Assembly (NCBI GenBank): GCA_963827935.1
Contig: CAWHCN010000017.1
Coordinates: forward strand, 806,001-870,000
From: DATFNV01 sp963827935
GTDB taxonomy: Bacteria; Planctomycetota; Planctomycetia; Gemmatales; Gemmataceae
Direction: 5' to 3'
DNA: 64,000 nt
The position numbers were made by a program, and so were the translations under genes. Positions 29,786-37,950 of this stretch are shown piece after piece. The notes beneath the pieces were generated by a model. The model had not been told where the DNA came from. It saw only the letters and a list, made by a program, of their open reading frames with translations, and ran no database searches. The stretch's first letter is position 1, and each line of letters begins with the position of its first letter.

Positions 29786-29857
29786 CGAACCAGGTGCTGC
29801 AGCGGCCGGCGTGTTCTCGTCTTCGGGTATCGTCTCAGCCCAGTGCGCCGGCCGCTG
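29786..29857 (+). other. attC-like site candidate 2, 3' box missing
   Basis: CGAACCA at 29786-29792 is followed by a perfect 12-bp stem, 29800-29811 with 29846-29857, around a 34-base middle. The geometry matches the other candidates. The expected distal GTT box is not found within 20 bases of the stem, so the site may be decayed. Confidence 0.35.
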
Positions 29858-30021
29858 AGCGTCGTCGCTCGGCGGCTTGGCGTCTACGATTGCGGAAACC
29901 GAGCAACGTTGTCCGGTTTGCAAATCGCGGTTGGACGTTGGATCTATGAAAGAGGAGGGCGATGTGGACGGGCAGAAAAAGGGGACATCGTGAATAATCG
30001 AACCGAACGGTCGGTGGGGCA

Positions 30022-30222
30022 ATGGCCAGGAAAATTCCCGAATTGCTTCGAGACTTGAAGGCAGCGGGCTTCGGAGAGATTCCAGGAGGCAAGGGCTCGG
30101 ATCGAAAGCTCGTACATCCTCGTTATCGTGGCGCTGTTACCCTTAGCGGGAAACTCGGCGATGATGCAAAGCCCTACCAGGAGAACCAGGTCCGCCGAGC
30201 GATCGAGGAGGTTCAAGAATGA
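30022..30222 (+). CDS. hicA: HicA family toxin-like mRNA interferase
   Basis: A 66-residue HicA. The double-stranded RNA-binding-like fold is recognisable from IPELLRDLKAAGFGEIPGGK through VTLSGKLGDDAKPYQENQVR. HicA cleaves mRNA using a His in a GSH motif. Here that motif reads GKGSDRKLVHP, so the His position holds Asp. The gene overlaps hicB by 4 bases, as is normal for the pair. Confidence 0.8.
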   Translation: MARKIPELLRDLKAAGFGEIPGGKGSDRKLVHPRYRGAVTLSGKLGDDAKPYQENQVRRAIEEVQE

Positions 30223-30440
30223 AAAAGAGCGATCGATATCACAAGTGGGTCGAATGGAGCGAGGAAGACGGTACCTACATCGGCAAATGCCCCGACCTGA
30301 TTACGGGGATTCACGGCGATGATCCGAAAATAGTCTACGCTGAGCTGTGCAAAGTGATCGAAGACGTGATAGCCCATTTTGAGTCAGAAGGTCGCCCACT
30401 ACCCCCTCCCAAGGTAAGGCCTATGCAAGAAGTGGTTTAG
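30219..30440 (+). CDS. hicB: HicB family antitoxin-like protein (short)
   Basis: A 73-residue HicB with only the partially degraded RNase H-like domain (YHKWVEWSEEDGTYIGKCPD, LITGIHGDDPKIVYAELCKV). It lacks the C-terminal DNA-binding helix-turn-helix or ribbon-helix-helix seen in longer HicB proteins, so autoregulation may differ. The start overlaps hicA by ATGA, indicating coupled translation. Confidence 0.8.
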   Translation: MKKSDRYHKWVEWSEEDGTYIGKCPDLITGIHGDDPKIVYAELCKVIEDVIAHFESEGRPLPPPKVRPMQEVV

Positions 30441-30608
30441 CGCACATAGAGGCCACATCTAATTTCGGGGAACGAAAGGGGTCGGGTTAGAGGAAAAACA
30501 AAGGTGTCGGGTGTCAGGACCCTTTTACAAAAAGGGCCGGGGGGAAAGGGCCGACGAAAAGAAGGGGGACAGGACTCGTAAGTCGGGCGGTCAAACGGGG
30601 GCTCTCCG

Positions 30609-30863
30609 GTGGCTATCAAGCAGGAAGCATTTCGGGACTGGCACCGGCTCTTCGGGCTGCTGCTTACGGACTTCTTCACCGGCTCGCCCTTCGTTGTCGA
30701 GGTGGAGCGCGAGCTGTCGGTGCAGCAGCAGCTGCTCAACGTGACCATCGTCCGGCGGGGCCGGGGGCGGTTCGTCGCCCTCCCACTGCCCCCGTCGCCG
30801 CTCGCGTTCCTGCGCATCAAGCTTGCGCACCGACCCCATCCGCACCAATCTCTAGACCCGTGA
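30609..30863 (+). pseudogene. 5' fragment of a conserved hypothetical protein
   Basis: The frame reads FRDWHRLFGLLLTDFFTGSP, FVVEVERELSVQQQLLNVTI and VRRGRGRFVALP, then becomes unlike protein. In my recollection, planctomycete relatives continue for another ~200 residues. Here the rest is gone, and the end overlaps a kinase relic on the other strand. I treat it as a truncated gene. Confidence 0.45.
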
Positions 30864-31401
30864 CAACCTGGGTCCACAATTCGATGCGCTCTGAGCTTTC
30901 CGTGCTTGCGGTTGGGATTACCAGGCCCCCCGCCCCGGCAATCACACCGCAGCGCCCGAGGCAGATGGCGAGGTGATTACGGACCGAGCGTTGGGCGTCG
31001 CCTTCGTCGGCGCCCCGGCAAACCAGCTTCAGGGCGTGGGCCAGCCAGAGGGCGGCACGCTGGTCCTCGCCGCGGTCGAGAAGATCGACTCCAACGCCCT
31101 CGGCGACCCGGCCGGCGAAGAGCAGCAGGGCGCGGGCCTCGCGGTGACTGGCCGCCAGGTCGCGCCCTGCCTTGTGAGCCTCTGTTAGCGCGGCGGTGCG
31201 TTCGTCGTGGGAGCGCATCAAATCGGCGTGCGCATCCTGCAACTCCGCCAGTGCCTGAGAAGTCTCGCGATGAGACTCGGCAATCTGACGGGCCTCGCGC
31301 CGGGCAACAATGGCCCCGGCCACGGAAGCGGCCACGGTCGTGACGATCCCCAGCAGAGCTGCCAGCAGTGATCCCGCATCCCACCGGTCAGCGCCCAGCC
31401 C
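30817..31401 (-). pseudogene. relic of a WD40-type Ser/Thr kinase (linker region only)
   Basis: The sequence has a membrane helix (SLLAALLGIVTTVAASVAGA), a coiled coil (ARREARQIAESHRETSQALA) and LLDRGEDQRAALWLAHALKL followed by SVRNHLAICLG. This is the order found between the kinase and WD40 parts of planctomycete kinases. There is no kinase domain before it and no WD40 repeats after it. No ATG or GTG start fits well. It overlaps the end of the next gene by 14 bases. Confidence 0.5.
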
Positions 31402-31888
31402 GATCCGGTTCCGGAAACTGGAGCGTGCCGTTGCGCAGGTGCTCGTCGAGCTCATCCTGCAAGCGCTTGCCGACGGCCTGAGCCTGGTCGTGGTCGGCCC
31501 GAACGGCTTCCAGCGCCTGCTCAATCATGAGCCGGCAGAAGCACTCTTCCTCGGACGCGCCGGGAAAGCGGGCCCGGATGCCGCGCCAAACGCTGTCCGG
31601 TGCCGACTGGTAGAGGTGCCGCATGGTACTGGCCCCCTGGAGCAGCGGCAGCCGCCCGGCCGCCACGCCCGCCGCCAGCCGGGCGATGTGCTGCTGACGG
31701 GCCAGTTCCACCGTCATGGCCGTTTGCAACGCCTTTCGCTTCGCCTTGAGTTCCCCCAGGGGCGGAACGGGGATGCCGGAGCCCGACGGATCGACCAGGC
31801 TCCGATCCAGGTTGATCCAGGCCAGCGCGCCGGATAGCAGGGTGGCGGCGCCGAGAAAACAGATCGTCGGATACGACAGGCGCGGCAT
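31388..31888 (-). CDS. membrane-anchored hypothetical protein
   Basis: A 166-residue protein with one N-terminal membrane helix (YPTICFLGAATLLSGALAWI). A helical, probably periplasmic, domain follows (RKALQTAMTVELARQQHIAR, EECFCRLMIEQALEAVRADH). The start at 31888 is preceded by AGAAGGAACGACC. It sits beside the kinase gene, separated by a family G palindrome. I recognise the type from planctomycetes but know no function. Confidence 0.6.
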   Translation of the reverse strand: MPRLSYPTICFLGAATLLSGALAWINLDRSLVDPSGSGIPVPPLGELKAKRKALQTAMTVELARQQHIARLAAGVAAGRLPLLQGASTMRHLYQSAPDSVWRGIRARFPGASEEECFCRLMIEQALEAVRADHDQAQAVGKRLQDELDEHLRNGTLQFPEPDRAGR

Positions 31889-31954
31889 GGTCGTTCCTTC
31901 TTCAACTGGGGGTAGTCCGATGGTGGCGACGAGCTGTGGAGAAAATGGGGCGTC

Positions 31955-32034
31955 GGGTGGCACGCCCTGAGGTACTCCGAAGGGCGTGCTGACAGTCAAG
32001 CACGCCCTTCGGAGTACCTCAGGGCGTGCCACCC
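31955..32034. repeat. perfect palindrome, 35-bp arms, 10-nt loop (family G, copy 2)
   Basis: Arms 31955-31989 and 32000-32034 are exact reverse complements and are nearly identical to the elements at 25333 and 41804. It lies 24 bases past the kinase stop codon and may terminate that transcript. Confidence 0.9.
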
Positions 32035-32057
32035 TAAAACCTGGGCCTGACACCGTA

Positions 32058-35000
32058 CTAGCCGGGGCGCTCGGCCGGGGCGAGCGGCGGGCGAACCAAG
32101 GGCACCGGGATGCCGAATTCGGCCAAGCGGGCGCAGACGCGGTCCAGATCCCACAGGGCGATCACGCCGTCGGACAGGCCGATCGCCAGGCGGCGGGCAT
32201 CGGGCGACCAGGCCAGGCTCCAGATTTCGGCCTCTTCGGGGGGCAAGGCCAGGACGCGCGTGCCGGCCTCGAGGTCGTAGATGACGGCGCCGCCGTTGGC
32301 GTCGGGTGTCGCCGCCCAGCGCCCGCCGGGGGCCAGGGCAATCTGATAGGCCGGCAGTGCGAGCGTTGGCAACGGGGCGCCCGCGGTCCAGTCCCAGCGC
32401 CCCAGATGCCCGGACGGCGTGACATAGGTCAGGACCCGGCCGGCGCTGTCGAAATTCAGGCTGCGGAGCTGCACGCGGGCGGCCACACCCAACGGTTGGG
32501 CGCCCTCGTAGCCGCCCAGCCGATAACGGTGGAGCTGAGCCGACCCATCCGGATCGGTCCGCGCCAGGTAGACCAGGGCCGATCCATCGGGGTGAAAGGC
32601 CAGGTCGTAGACCTCGCGGGCGCGGGCTTCACCGAGGGGGCGAGCGTCCAGGCCGGGTTGGCCGGCGCGGAGCGACCAGACGGCGATGCCCCGGCCCCCA
32701 GCGGCGGCCAGGGCCTGCCCCGAGCCGTCGAACTGCAACCGCCAGACCTGGCCGGGGGGATCGTTGCTTGTCGGGGGACGGAAGAGCGGATCGGCCAGGC
32801 GGGCCAGTTCGGCCCCGGACTCCGCATCCCAGACGTAAACTGCCCCCTGGAAATCGCCGGTCGCCATCAGCCGGCCGTCCGGGCTATAGGCGACGGCCTC
32901 GATCTCGGCGTTGTGCACCCAGCCGGGACCTCCGGGGCGCAGCAGCTGACCTGTTTCGGGATCCCAGGTGCGGATGGTCCGATCCTTGGAAACGGAGACC
33001 AACCGCCGGCCGTCGGGGCGGAAGGCGAGGCATGGGACGCCGACCCCAATGCGCTCGCCCGGGGCAGTGAAGGCGATGGCCGGCACGCCCCAGCCGCGGT
33101 GCCCGCGAAGCATCCGCTTCTCTGGCGTGTCGCCGACCGGCCAGCCGACAACCGCCCCATCCACACCCGTGCCCACCAGGAACTGGCCGTCGGCACTGAA
33201 GGCCAGCTCTTCTATCCCATCGGCCGGCAACACGGCGATGGGCCGGCCGTCGGGGCACGACCAGAGCCGGACCTGGCGTCCCAGGGTCGCCACCAGGTGC
33301 CCCTCCTGGTGGACGGCGATGGCGCGGATGTTGCCGCAGCGCACCAGGGCATGTACCGTGCCGCGCGGCACGGCCCAGATGACAAAGCCCTCCTCGCATC
33401 CCGCCGCCAGCCAGCTGCTGTCACGCGCCAACTCCAGGTCGTAGACCCGCCCGACCGGCGATTTGGCCGGCCCGCTCAGGCCGAGACTCAGCCGGGCCCC
33501 CGGCGGCAGCGCTAGCCCCGGAATCGGGACATAATCCAGCTCTGCGAACAGGGACACGAAGGCCCCGTCCGCAACGGCCACGAACTCCTCATCGGACGTG
33601 GCCGTCTGGTGCAGTTTTGGCTCCCGGAACTGTAGGCCCGGGCCTTCGAGGAACCAGCGCGGCAGCGGCGGCCGCGGCAGCGGCGGCGACGGCGGCGCCG
33701 GCACTTCCGCCAGGCCGATCGGATCGCCCAGGCAGGCGAGCACATCGCCGGCCATCGCGCTCTGATCTCGGGTGGTGACACCCAGCCCCATCGCCCGGTG
33801 CAGGTTGGCCCAGACCTCGCCGCGGTAGCCGGGCTGCCGGGCCAGGCGGGAAGCGTGAGCGCTCTTGAGCAGCACCTCGTAAAGATCGCTCTGCGATTTT
33901 TTCCGGGCCAGCTCTTTTTCGTGGGCGTAGCCGGCCAGCCCCAGCACCAGACCGACGAGGAGCACGGCTGCGGCCGCGCCCAGGCTGACCACCAGCGGGC
34001 GGTGCCGTCGCACCCAGCGCCGCCCGCGCGGCAGCCAGCCCGGGCGCCGAGCCGCGATCGGCCGGTCTTCGAGGAAGGCATGCAGATCGTCCGCCAAATC
34101 CTGGGCAGTGGCATAGCGATCCGACGGCTCCTTCGCCATCGCCTTGAAGACGATGGTCTCCAGATCGACCGGGATGGCCGGCTCCAACCGTCGGGGCGCG
34201 GGTGGATCTTCCTCGGCGATGCGTCGCAGCAGGTCCTGGCGATCGTCGCCCGGGAAGGCTGGGGTCAGCGTCACCAACTCGTAGAGCGTGACGCCCAGGG
34301 AATACACATCGCTGCGGTGGTCGATCAGCAGGCGCCGGGCCAGGGCCTGTTCGGGGCTCATGTAGCGGAGCGTGCCGAGGACATCGCCGGTGAGGGTCAG
34401 GCCGGCGTCGGTGGGCAGGCGGGCCAGGCCGAAATCGACGACCCACAGGTGCCCCAGGCCGTCGAGGAGCAGGTTGGCCGGCTTGATGTCGCGGTGAACG
34501 ACGCCGGCCTGATGGGCATGATCCAGGGCCTCGGCGGCTTCGGCGCCGAGGCGGGCCGCCGCCCGCCAGAGTTCGCGGCCCTGTGGCGGATCGCCCATCG
34601 GACCGACAGCATTGGGGCAGGTGGGAATCGTCGCCAGCGTCTCCTCCAGCCGATCAAGCGGTTGATAGACGGTGGACGGGTCGCTGGCAGCGGCCGGTGT
34701 GATGGCGGCGGCGGCTTCGGGCAGCGTCGCCCGGCCCCGTTCGGAAGCGGCCGGCCGGCGCCGGCCGGCGATCACGCTGGCCAGCGACGGCCCGTCGATG
34801 AACTGCATCGCGTAATAGTGGAAGCCGTGCTCCGACCCCACCGCGTAGACGGGGGCGATATGGGGATGGCAGAGGGCGCCGGCCGCCTGCGCCTCGGTGC
34901 GGAAGCGCTGCTGCTGGCGCGGGTCGAGTCCCGCGCCGGCCGACAACACCTTGACCGCCACCCGCCGACGCAACGAAATCTGCTCCGCCTCGTAAACGAT

Positions 35001-35324
35001 CCCCATGCCCCCGCGACCCACCTCGCGGATCAGGCGGAAATCGCCCAGGACGGGAGGGGCATCCACAACGCGCGTCGGCTGCAACTCCGCCCCGGCCGAT
35101 TGCACTAGCTCCAGTCCGTCGAGGCACTCGGCCACGGTCGCGGCGAGGGCGTGCGGGTACCGGGCCAGGAAGAGGGCGCGGTCCGGCCTGCGTCCCGCCT
35201 CCAGGGCCGCCAGGTATTCCTCGACGGCGGCAATCACCCGCGGATCGTCGAACGCCGCCGAGCCGCTGCCGGTCGCCTTCTCCTCCGCCGTGGCGGCATG
35301 GCCATCACCCTCGGGGTGCGTCAT
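32058..35324 (-). CDS. Ser/Thr protein kinase with WD40 repeats
   Basis: A 1088-residue membrane kinase. Visible are the Gly loop (IREVGRGGMGIVYEAE), the VAVKVL lysine, the catalytic loop VVHRDIKPANLLLDG, DFG (VVDFGLARL) and YMSPEQALARRL. One membrane helix (PLVVSLGAAAAVLLVGLVLG) near residue 460 separates the cytoplasmic kinase from a WD40 propeller outside or in the periplasm-like space. The WD repeats include VAYSPDGRLMATGDFQGAVY and LAWSPDARRLAIGLSDGVIA. The start ATG overlaps the stop of the ECF sigma gene by ATGA, so the two are translationally coupled; the kinase may control the sigma factor. Confidence 0.9.
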   Translation of the reverse strand: MTHPEGDGHAATAEEKATGSGSAAFDDPRVIAAVEEYLAALEAGRRPDRALFLARYPHALAATVAECLDGLELVQSAGAELQPTRVVDAPPVLGDFRLIREVGRGGMGIVYEAEQISLRRRVAVKVLSAGAGLDPRQQQRFRTEAQAAGALCHPHIAPVYAVGSEHGFHYYAMQFIDGPSLASVIAGRRRPAASERGRATLPEAAAAITPAAASDPSTVYQPLDRLEETLATIPTCPNAVGPMGDPPQGRELWRAAARLGAEAAEALDHAHQAGVVHRDIKPANLLLDGLGHLWVVDFGLARLPTDAGLTLTGDVLGTLRYMSPEQALARRLLIDHRSDVYSLGVTLYELVTLTPAFPGDDRQDLLRRIAEEDPPAPRRLEPAIPVDLETIVFKAMAKEPSDRYATAQDLADDLHAFLEDRPIAARRPGWLPRGRRWVRRHRPLVVSLGAAAAVLLVGLVLGLAGYAHEKELARKKSQSDLYEVLLKSAHASRLARQPGYRGEVWANLHRAMGLGVTTRDQSAMAGDVLACLGDPIGLAEVPAPPSPPLPRPPLPRWFLEGPGLQFREPKLHQTATSDEEFVAVADGAFVSLFAELDYVPIPGLALPPGARLSLGLSGPAKSPVGRVYDLELARDSSWLAAGCEEGFVIWAVPRGTVHALVRCGNIRAIAVHQEGHLVATLGRQVRLWSCPDGRPIAVLPADGIEELAFSADGQFLVGTGVDGAVVGWPVGDTPEKRMLRGHRGWGVPAIAFTAPGERIGVGVPCLAFRPDGRRLVSVSKDRTIRTWDPETGQLLRPGGPGWVHNAEIEAVAYSPDGRLMATGDFQGAVYVWDAESGAELARLADPLFRPPTSNDPPGQVWRLQFDGSGQALAAAGGRGIAVWSLRAGQPGLDARPLGEARAREVYDLAFHPDGSALVYLARTDPDGSAQLHRYRLGGYEGAQPLGVAARVQLRSLNFDSAGRVLTYVTPSGHLGRWDWTAGAPLPTLALPAYQIALAPGGRWAATPDANGGAVIYDLEAGTRVLALPPEEAEIWSLAWSPDARRLAIGLSDGVIALWDLDRVCARLAEFGIPVPLVRPPLAPAERPG

Positions 35325-35939
35325 GGCTCGTCTCCCAGAACGCCGCGCAGCCGGGCCAACGCCCGGACCCACAGCTTCTTCACGCTATCCAGGGTGCGCT
35401 CCATGTGGCGGGCCACCTCGGGAAAACTCAGCCCCTGAAGCTGGCGCAGGATGATGACCTCGCGATAGTCAGCAGGCAGCCGACCCAGGGCATCCGCCAG
35501 CACGACGGCCTGCTCGCGCCGCACCGCCTGCTGGCTGGGCGAACTGGTCGAGGCGATGAAGGCGGCGTCCAGGGCCTGGGACGACTCGTCCAGGTTCCGC
35601 GTCAACTCGATCTCCAGGCCGACATCGCGTCCCTTGGTGCCGCGGTAGCGGCGGACCAGGCTGGCCAGGTTGAACGCCAGCACCCGCCGCAGCCACGAGA
35701 GCAGCTCCGCCGCCGTGGTGCCTCGGAACTGGGCGAACGACGAATGGGCGTCGAGGAAGGTCTCCTGCACCAGGTCGGCCGCATCCACCTTGCTTTGCAG
35801 CCGCTGCCCGATCTGCACCCGGGCCAGCAGCTCCAGGTAGTTGCGATAGCGCTCGAGGAGCTGACCGAGGGCGGCGGCATCCCCCGCGCGCCTGCGCCAG
35901 CAGGTCGTCCACCGTGTCGCCGAAGCCGGTCATGGCCAC
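35321..35939 (-). CDS. ECF-type RNA polymerase sigma factor, one frameshift
   Basis: A ~205-residue sigma-70 family factor of the planctomycete type encoded with kinases. Region 2 is VDAADLVQETFLDAHSSFAQ; region 4 is LGRLPADYREVIILRQLQGL and SFPEVARHMERTLDSVKKLW, a helix-turn-helix. The N-terminus MAMTGFGDTVDDLLAQARG is joined to AAALGQLLERYRNYLELLAR after a one-base shift near 35890. Its stop overlaps the kinase start. Confidence 0.85.
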
Positions 35940-36041
35940 TCCTCTCCCATCCTAGCCGCCGCTTGAAGGGCCGTGGGGCCGCGCCACGGGGATTTTTTCG
36001 TGGGATGGAGCGGAATGACTACGATGACGATTGTGGATGGA

Positions 36042-36069
36042 GCGCTCCGCTGGCGCGTCGCGGCTAACC
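36042..36069. repeat. REP-like sequence left of the RAYT gene
   Basis: This 28-base sequence, ending CGCGGCTAACC, is identical to 36702-36729. It therefore forms direct repeats on both sides of the transposase gene and is one arm of the palindrome at 36665. Confidence 0.9.
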
Positions 36070-36082
36070 GGGGGGGTGGATC

Positions 36083-36670
36083 ATGATCGTCGGGTATCAC
36101 ATCATCTTTGGGACATACGGGTTCTGGTTGCCCAATGACCCGCGCGGGTCGTGGTCGGATTTCGTGGGGTCGTGGGAGCTGTTTCGGTACGGGCCGGCCA
36201 CGAAGACGACGGAGCGCTGCTCCCTGGCATCCCGGCCGCACGACCGGGGGCGGCGTCTGGCGGCAAAGGAGGCATTGCAGCGGCCGGCGGTGAGATTCAA
36301 CGGGCTGCAAGCGCGGGCGGTCGGCCGTGGGTTTGGCGAATACGTGCGCCGCTCGGGCCTGGTGGTATGGGCGTGTGCCATTTTGCCGGATCACGTTCAC
36401 CTGGTGGTGGGGCGGCCGGGAATGAAGGTCGAGCAGCTGGTCATTCAGCTGAAGGGGGCGGCCACGGAACGGCTGAAAGAGGAGGGGCTGCACCCGTTCG
36501 GCGAGATGAAGGACGAAAAGGGGCGGACGCCGAAGTGCTTTGCGCGGGGGGAATGGAAGGTGTACCTCGACCCGCCCGATGTGCCGCGCACGATTCGGTA
36601 TGCGGAGAACAACCCGCTCAAGGAAGGGAAACCGAGACAGCGCTGGGCGTTCGTTGTCCCTTGTGGTTAG
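36083..36670 (+). CDS. REP-associated tyrosine transposase (RAYT, Y1/IS200-like)
   Basis: A 195-residue HUH single-strand transposase. The HUH motif is in ILPDHVHLVVGRPGMKVEQL. The N-terminus (GYHIIFGTYGFWLPNDPRGS) and the C-terminal VYLDPPDVPRTIRYAENNPL, with the likely catalytic Tyr in IRYAENNP, match the RAYT group. RAYTs are single-copy domesticated transposases thought to spread REP palindromes. This gene is bounded by 28-bp direct REP-like repeats, and its stop codon lies inside the right palindrome. The ATG at 36083 has a GGGGGGGTGG stretch upstream. Confidence 0.85.
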   Translation: MIVGYHIIFGTYGFWLPNDPRGSWSDFVGSWELFRYGPATKTTERCSLASRPHDRGRRLAAKEALQRPAVRFNGLQARAVGRGFGEYVRRSGLVVWACAILPDHVHLVVGRPGMKVEQLVIQLKGAATERLKEEGLHPFGEMKDEKGRTPKCFARGEWKVYLDPPDVPRTIRYAENNPLKEGKPRQRWAFVVPCG

Positions 36671-36729
36671 CCGCGACGCGCCAGCGGAGCGCTCGGCTCC
36701 GGCGCTCCGCTGGCGCGTCGCGGCTAACC
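36665..36729. repeat. REPIN-like perfect palindrome, 27-bp arms, 11-nt loop
   Basis: Arms 36665-36691 and 36703-36729 are exact reverse complements with TTAG/CTAA near the ends. It begins within the last codons of the RAYT gene and lies 41 bases before the ROK gene. Confidence 0.92.
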
Positions 36730-36770
36730 GGAGGGCGCCGCCCCTTGCGAAGCGCCGTACATCTTTCGGT

Positions 36771-37757
36771 ATGGAAAAGTCCCTGCTGTACGTCGGGCTG
36801 GACGTGGGCGGCACGTCGATGAAGGCGGGCGTGGTGGACGACGCCGGCCGGCCGCTCAGCGCTGTTAGCCTGCCCACCGAGGCCCAGCGGGGCCAGGCGT
36901 TTGGGCTGGAACGCATGTGCGAGACCATCCGCCAGGCGGTGGCCGCCGCCGAGCTGCGTCTCGACCAAATCGCCGCCATCGGCGTCGCCACGCCCGGCAC
37001 CATGGACATCCCCGCCGGCATCATCCTCGACCCGCCCAACCTCAGGCCGTGGCAGAACGTTCCGGTCCGCAGCCACGTTCAGCAGACATTTGGTGTGCCG
37101 ACGGACTTTCAGAACGATGCCAACGCGGCTGCCCTGGGGGAGCACTGGGCCGGCGCCGGCAAGGGAGCGCACAGCCTGGTGCTCTATACCCTGGGCACCG
37201 GCGTCGGCGGCGGCATCGTCCTCGGCGACAAGGTCGTCGAGGGCGAGCACAGTCACGGGGCCGAGCTGGGGCACGTCAAGATCGAGATGACCAACCCGCG
37301 GCGATGCGGCTGCGGGCGCTGGGGCTGCCTGGAGGCCTACGCCAGCGCCACCGCCGTGGTCGGCCGGGCCCGCGAAGCCCTGGCCCAGCAGGCCGGCCCG
37401 TCTGCCCTTCAGACAGTGCTGCAAACGCACGGCGACCTGACCGCCAAGGACATCTTCGATGCCGCCGCGGGCGGCGACGCGCTGGCGGAGAAGATAGTGG
37501 CCGACACCGCGTTCTACCTGGCCGTCGGCGCCGTCAACCTGATGCACATCATCGATCCGGACATGATCGTCTTTGGCGGCGGCATGATCGCCGCCGGCGA
37601 GCCGTTCCTGGAGCGGATCCGCGGCCACGTACGCGAAATGGCCTTCCCCGTCCCCGCGGCGAAGACGCAGGTGCGCTACGCGCAGCTCGGCAGCGATGCC
37701 GGCTTCATCGGCGCCGCGGCGGGCGCACGGAAGCTGTGCCTCGGCTCGCGCCGCTAA
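36771..37757 (+). CDS. ROK family sugar kinase (glucokinase-like)
   Basis: A 328-residue ROK protein. The N-terminal phosphate-binding motif is YVGLDVGGTSMKAGVVDDAG. The catalytic Asp is in FQNDANAAALGEHWAGAG, followed by TLGTGVGGGIVLGD. The ROK zinc site is CGCGRWGCLEAYAS with the upstream His in GHVKIEM. C-terminal sequence DPDMIVFGGGMIAAG is also typical. It phosphorylates a hexose, most likely glucose, with ATP. No DNA-binding domain is present, so it is an enzyme rather than a ROK repressor. The REPIN-like element lies just upstream. Confidence 0.88.
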   Translation: MEKSLLYVGLDVGGTSMKAGVVDDAGRPLSAVSLPTEAQRGQAFGLERMCETIRQAVAAAELRLDQIAAIGVATPGTMDIPAGIILDPPNLRPWQNVPVRSHVQQTFGVPTDFQNDANAAALGEHWAGAGKGAHSLVLYTLGTGVGGGIVLGDKVVEGEHSHGAELGHVKIEMTNPRRCGCGRWGCLEAYASATAVVGRAREALAQQAGPSALQTVLQTHGDLTAKDIFDAAAGGDALAEKIVADTAFYLAVGAVNLMHIIDPDMIVFGGGMIAAGEPFLERIRGHVREMAFPVPAAKTQVRYAQLGSDAGFIGAAAGARKLCLGSRR

Positions 37758-37950
37758 ACGCAGAACCATCCCGTCCGCCAGCTGAGTATCCCATTTGTCA
37801 CATGGTTCCGAATGCCTCGTCCCGATCCTTGACGGGCCAGGTGTCGGGCGCTTAGACTCTCAGGAAGGATTATGGCAGTGGTCCTGCTGATAAGGTGGGC
37901 TTATGGACTGGCCCGGGCCGTTCCTTCCCTGACGCCAGCGGAGCCTCACC

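Noticed and set aside
37761..37816. AGAACCA ... TGGTTCC pair after the ROK gene as a further attC-like site
   Set aside because: The outer boxes match by chance level; there is no inner stem or extrahelical base and the gene upstream is a core enzyme.
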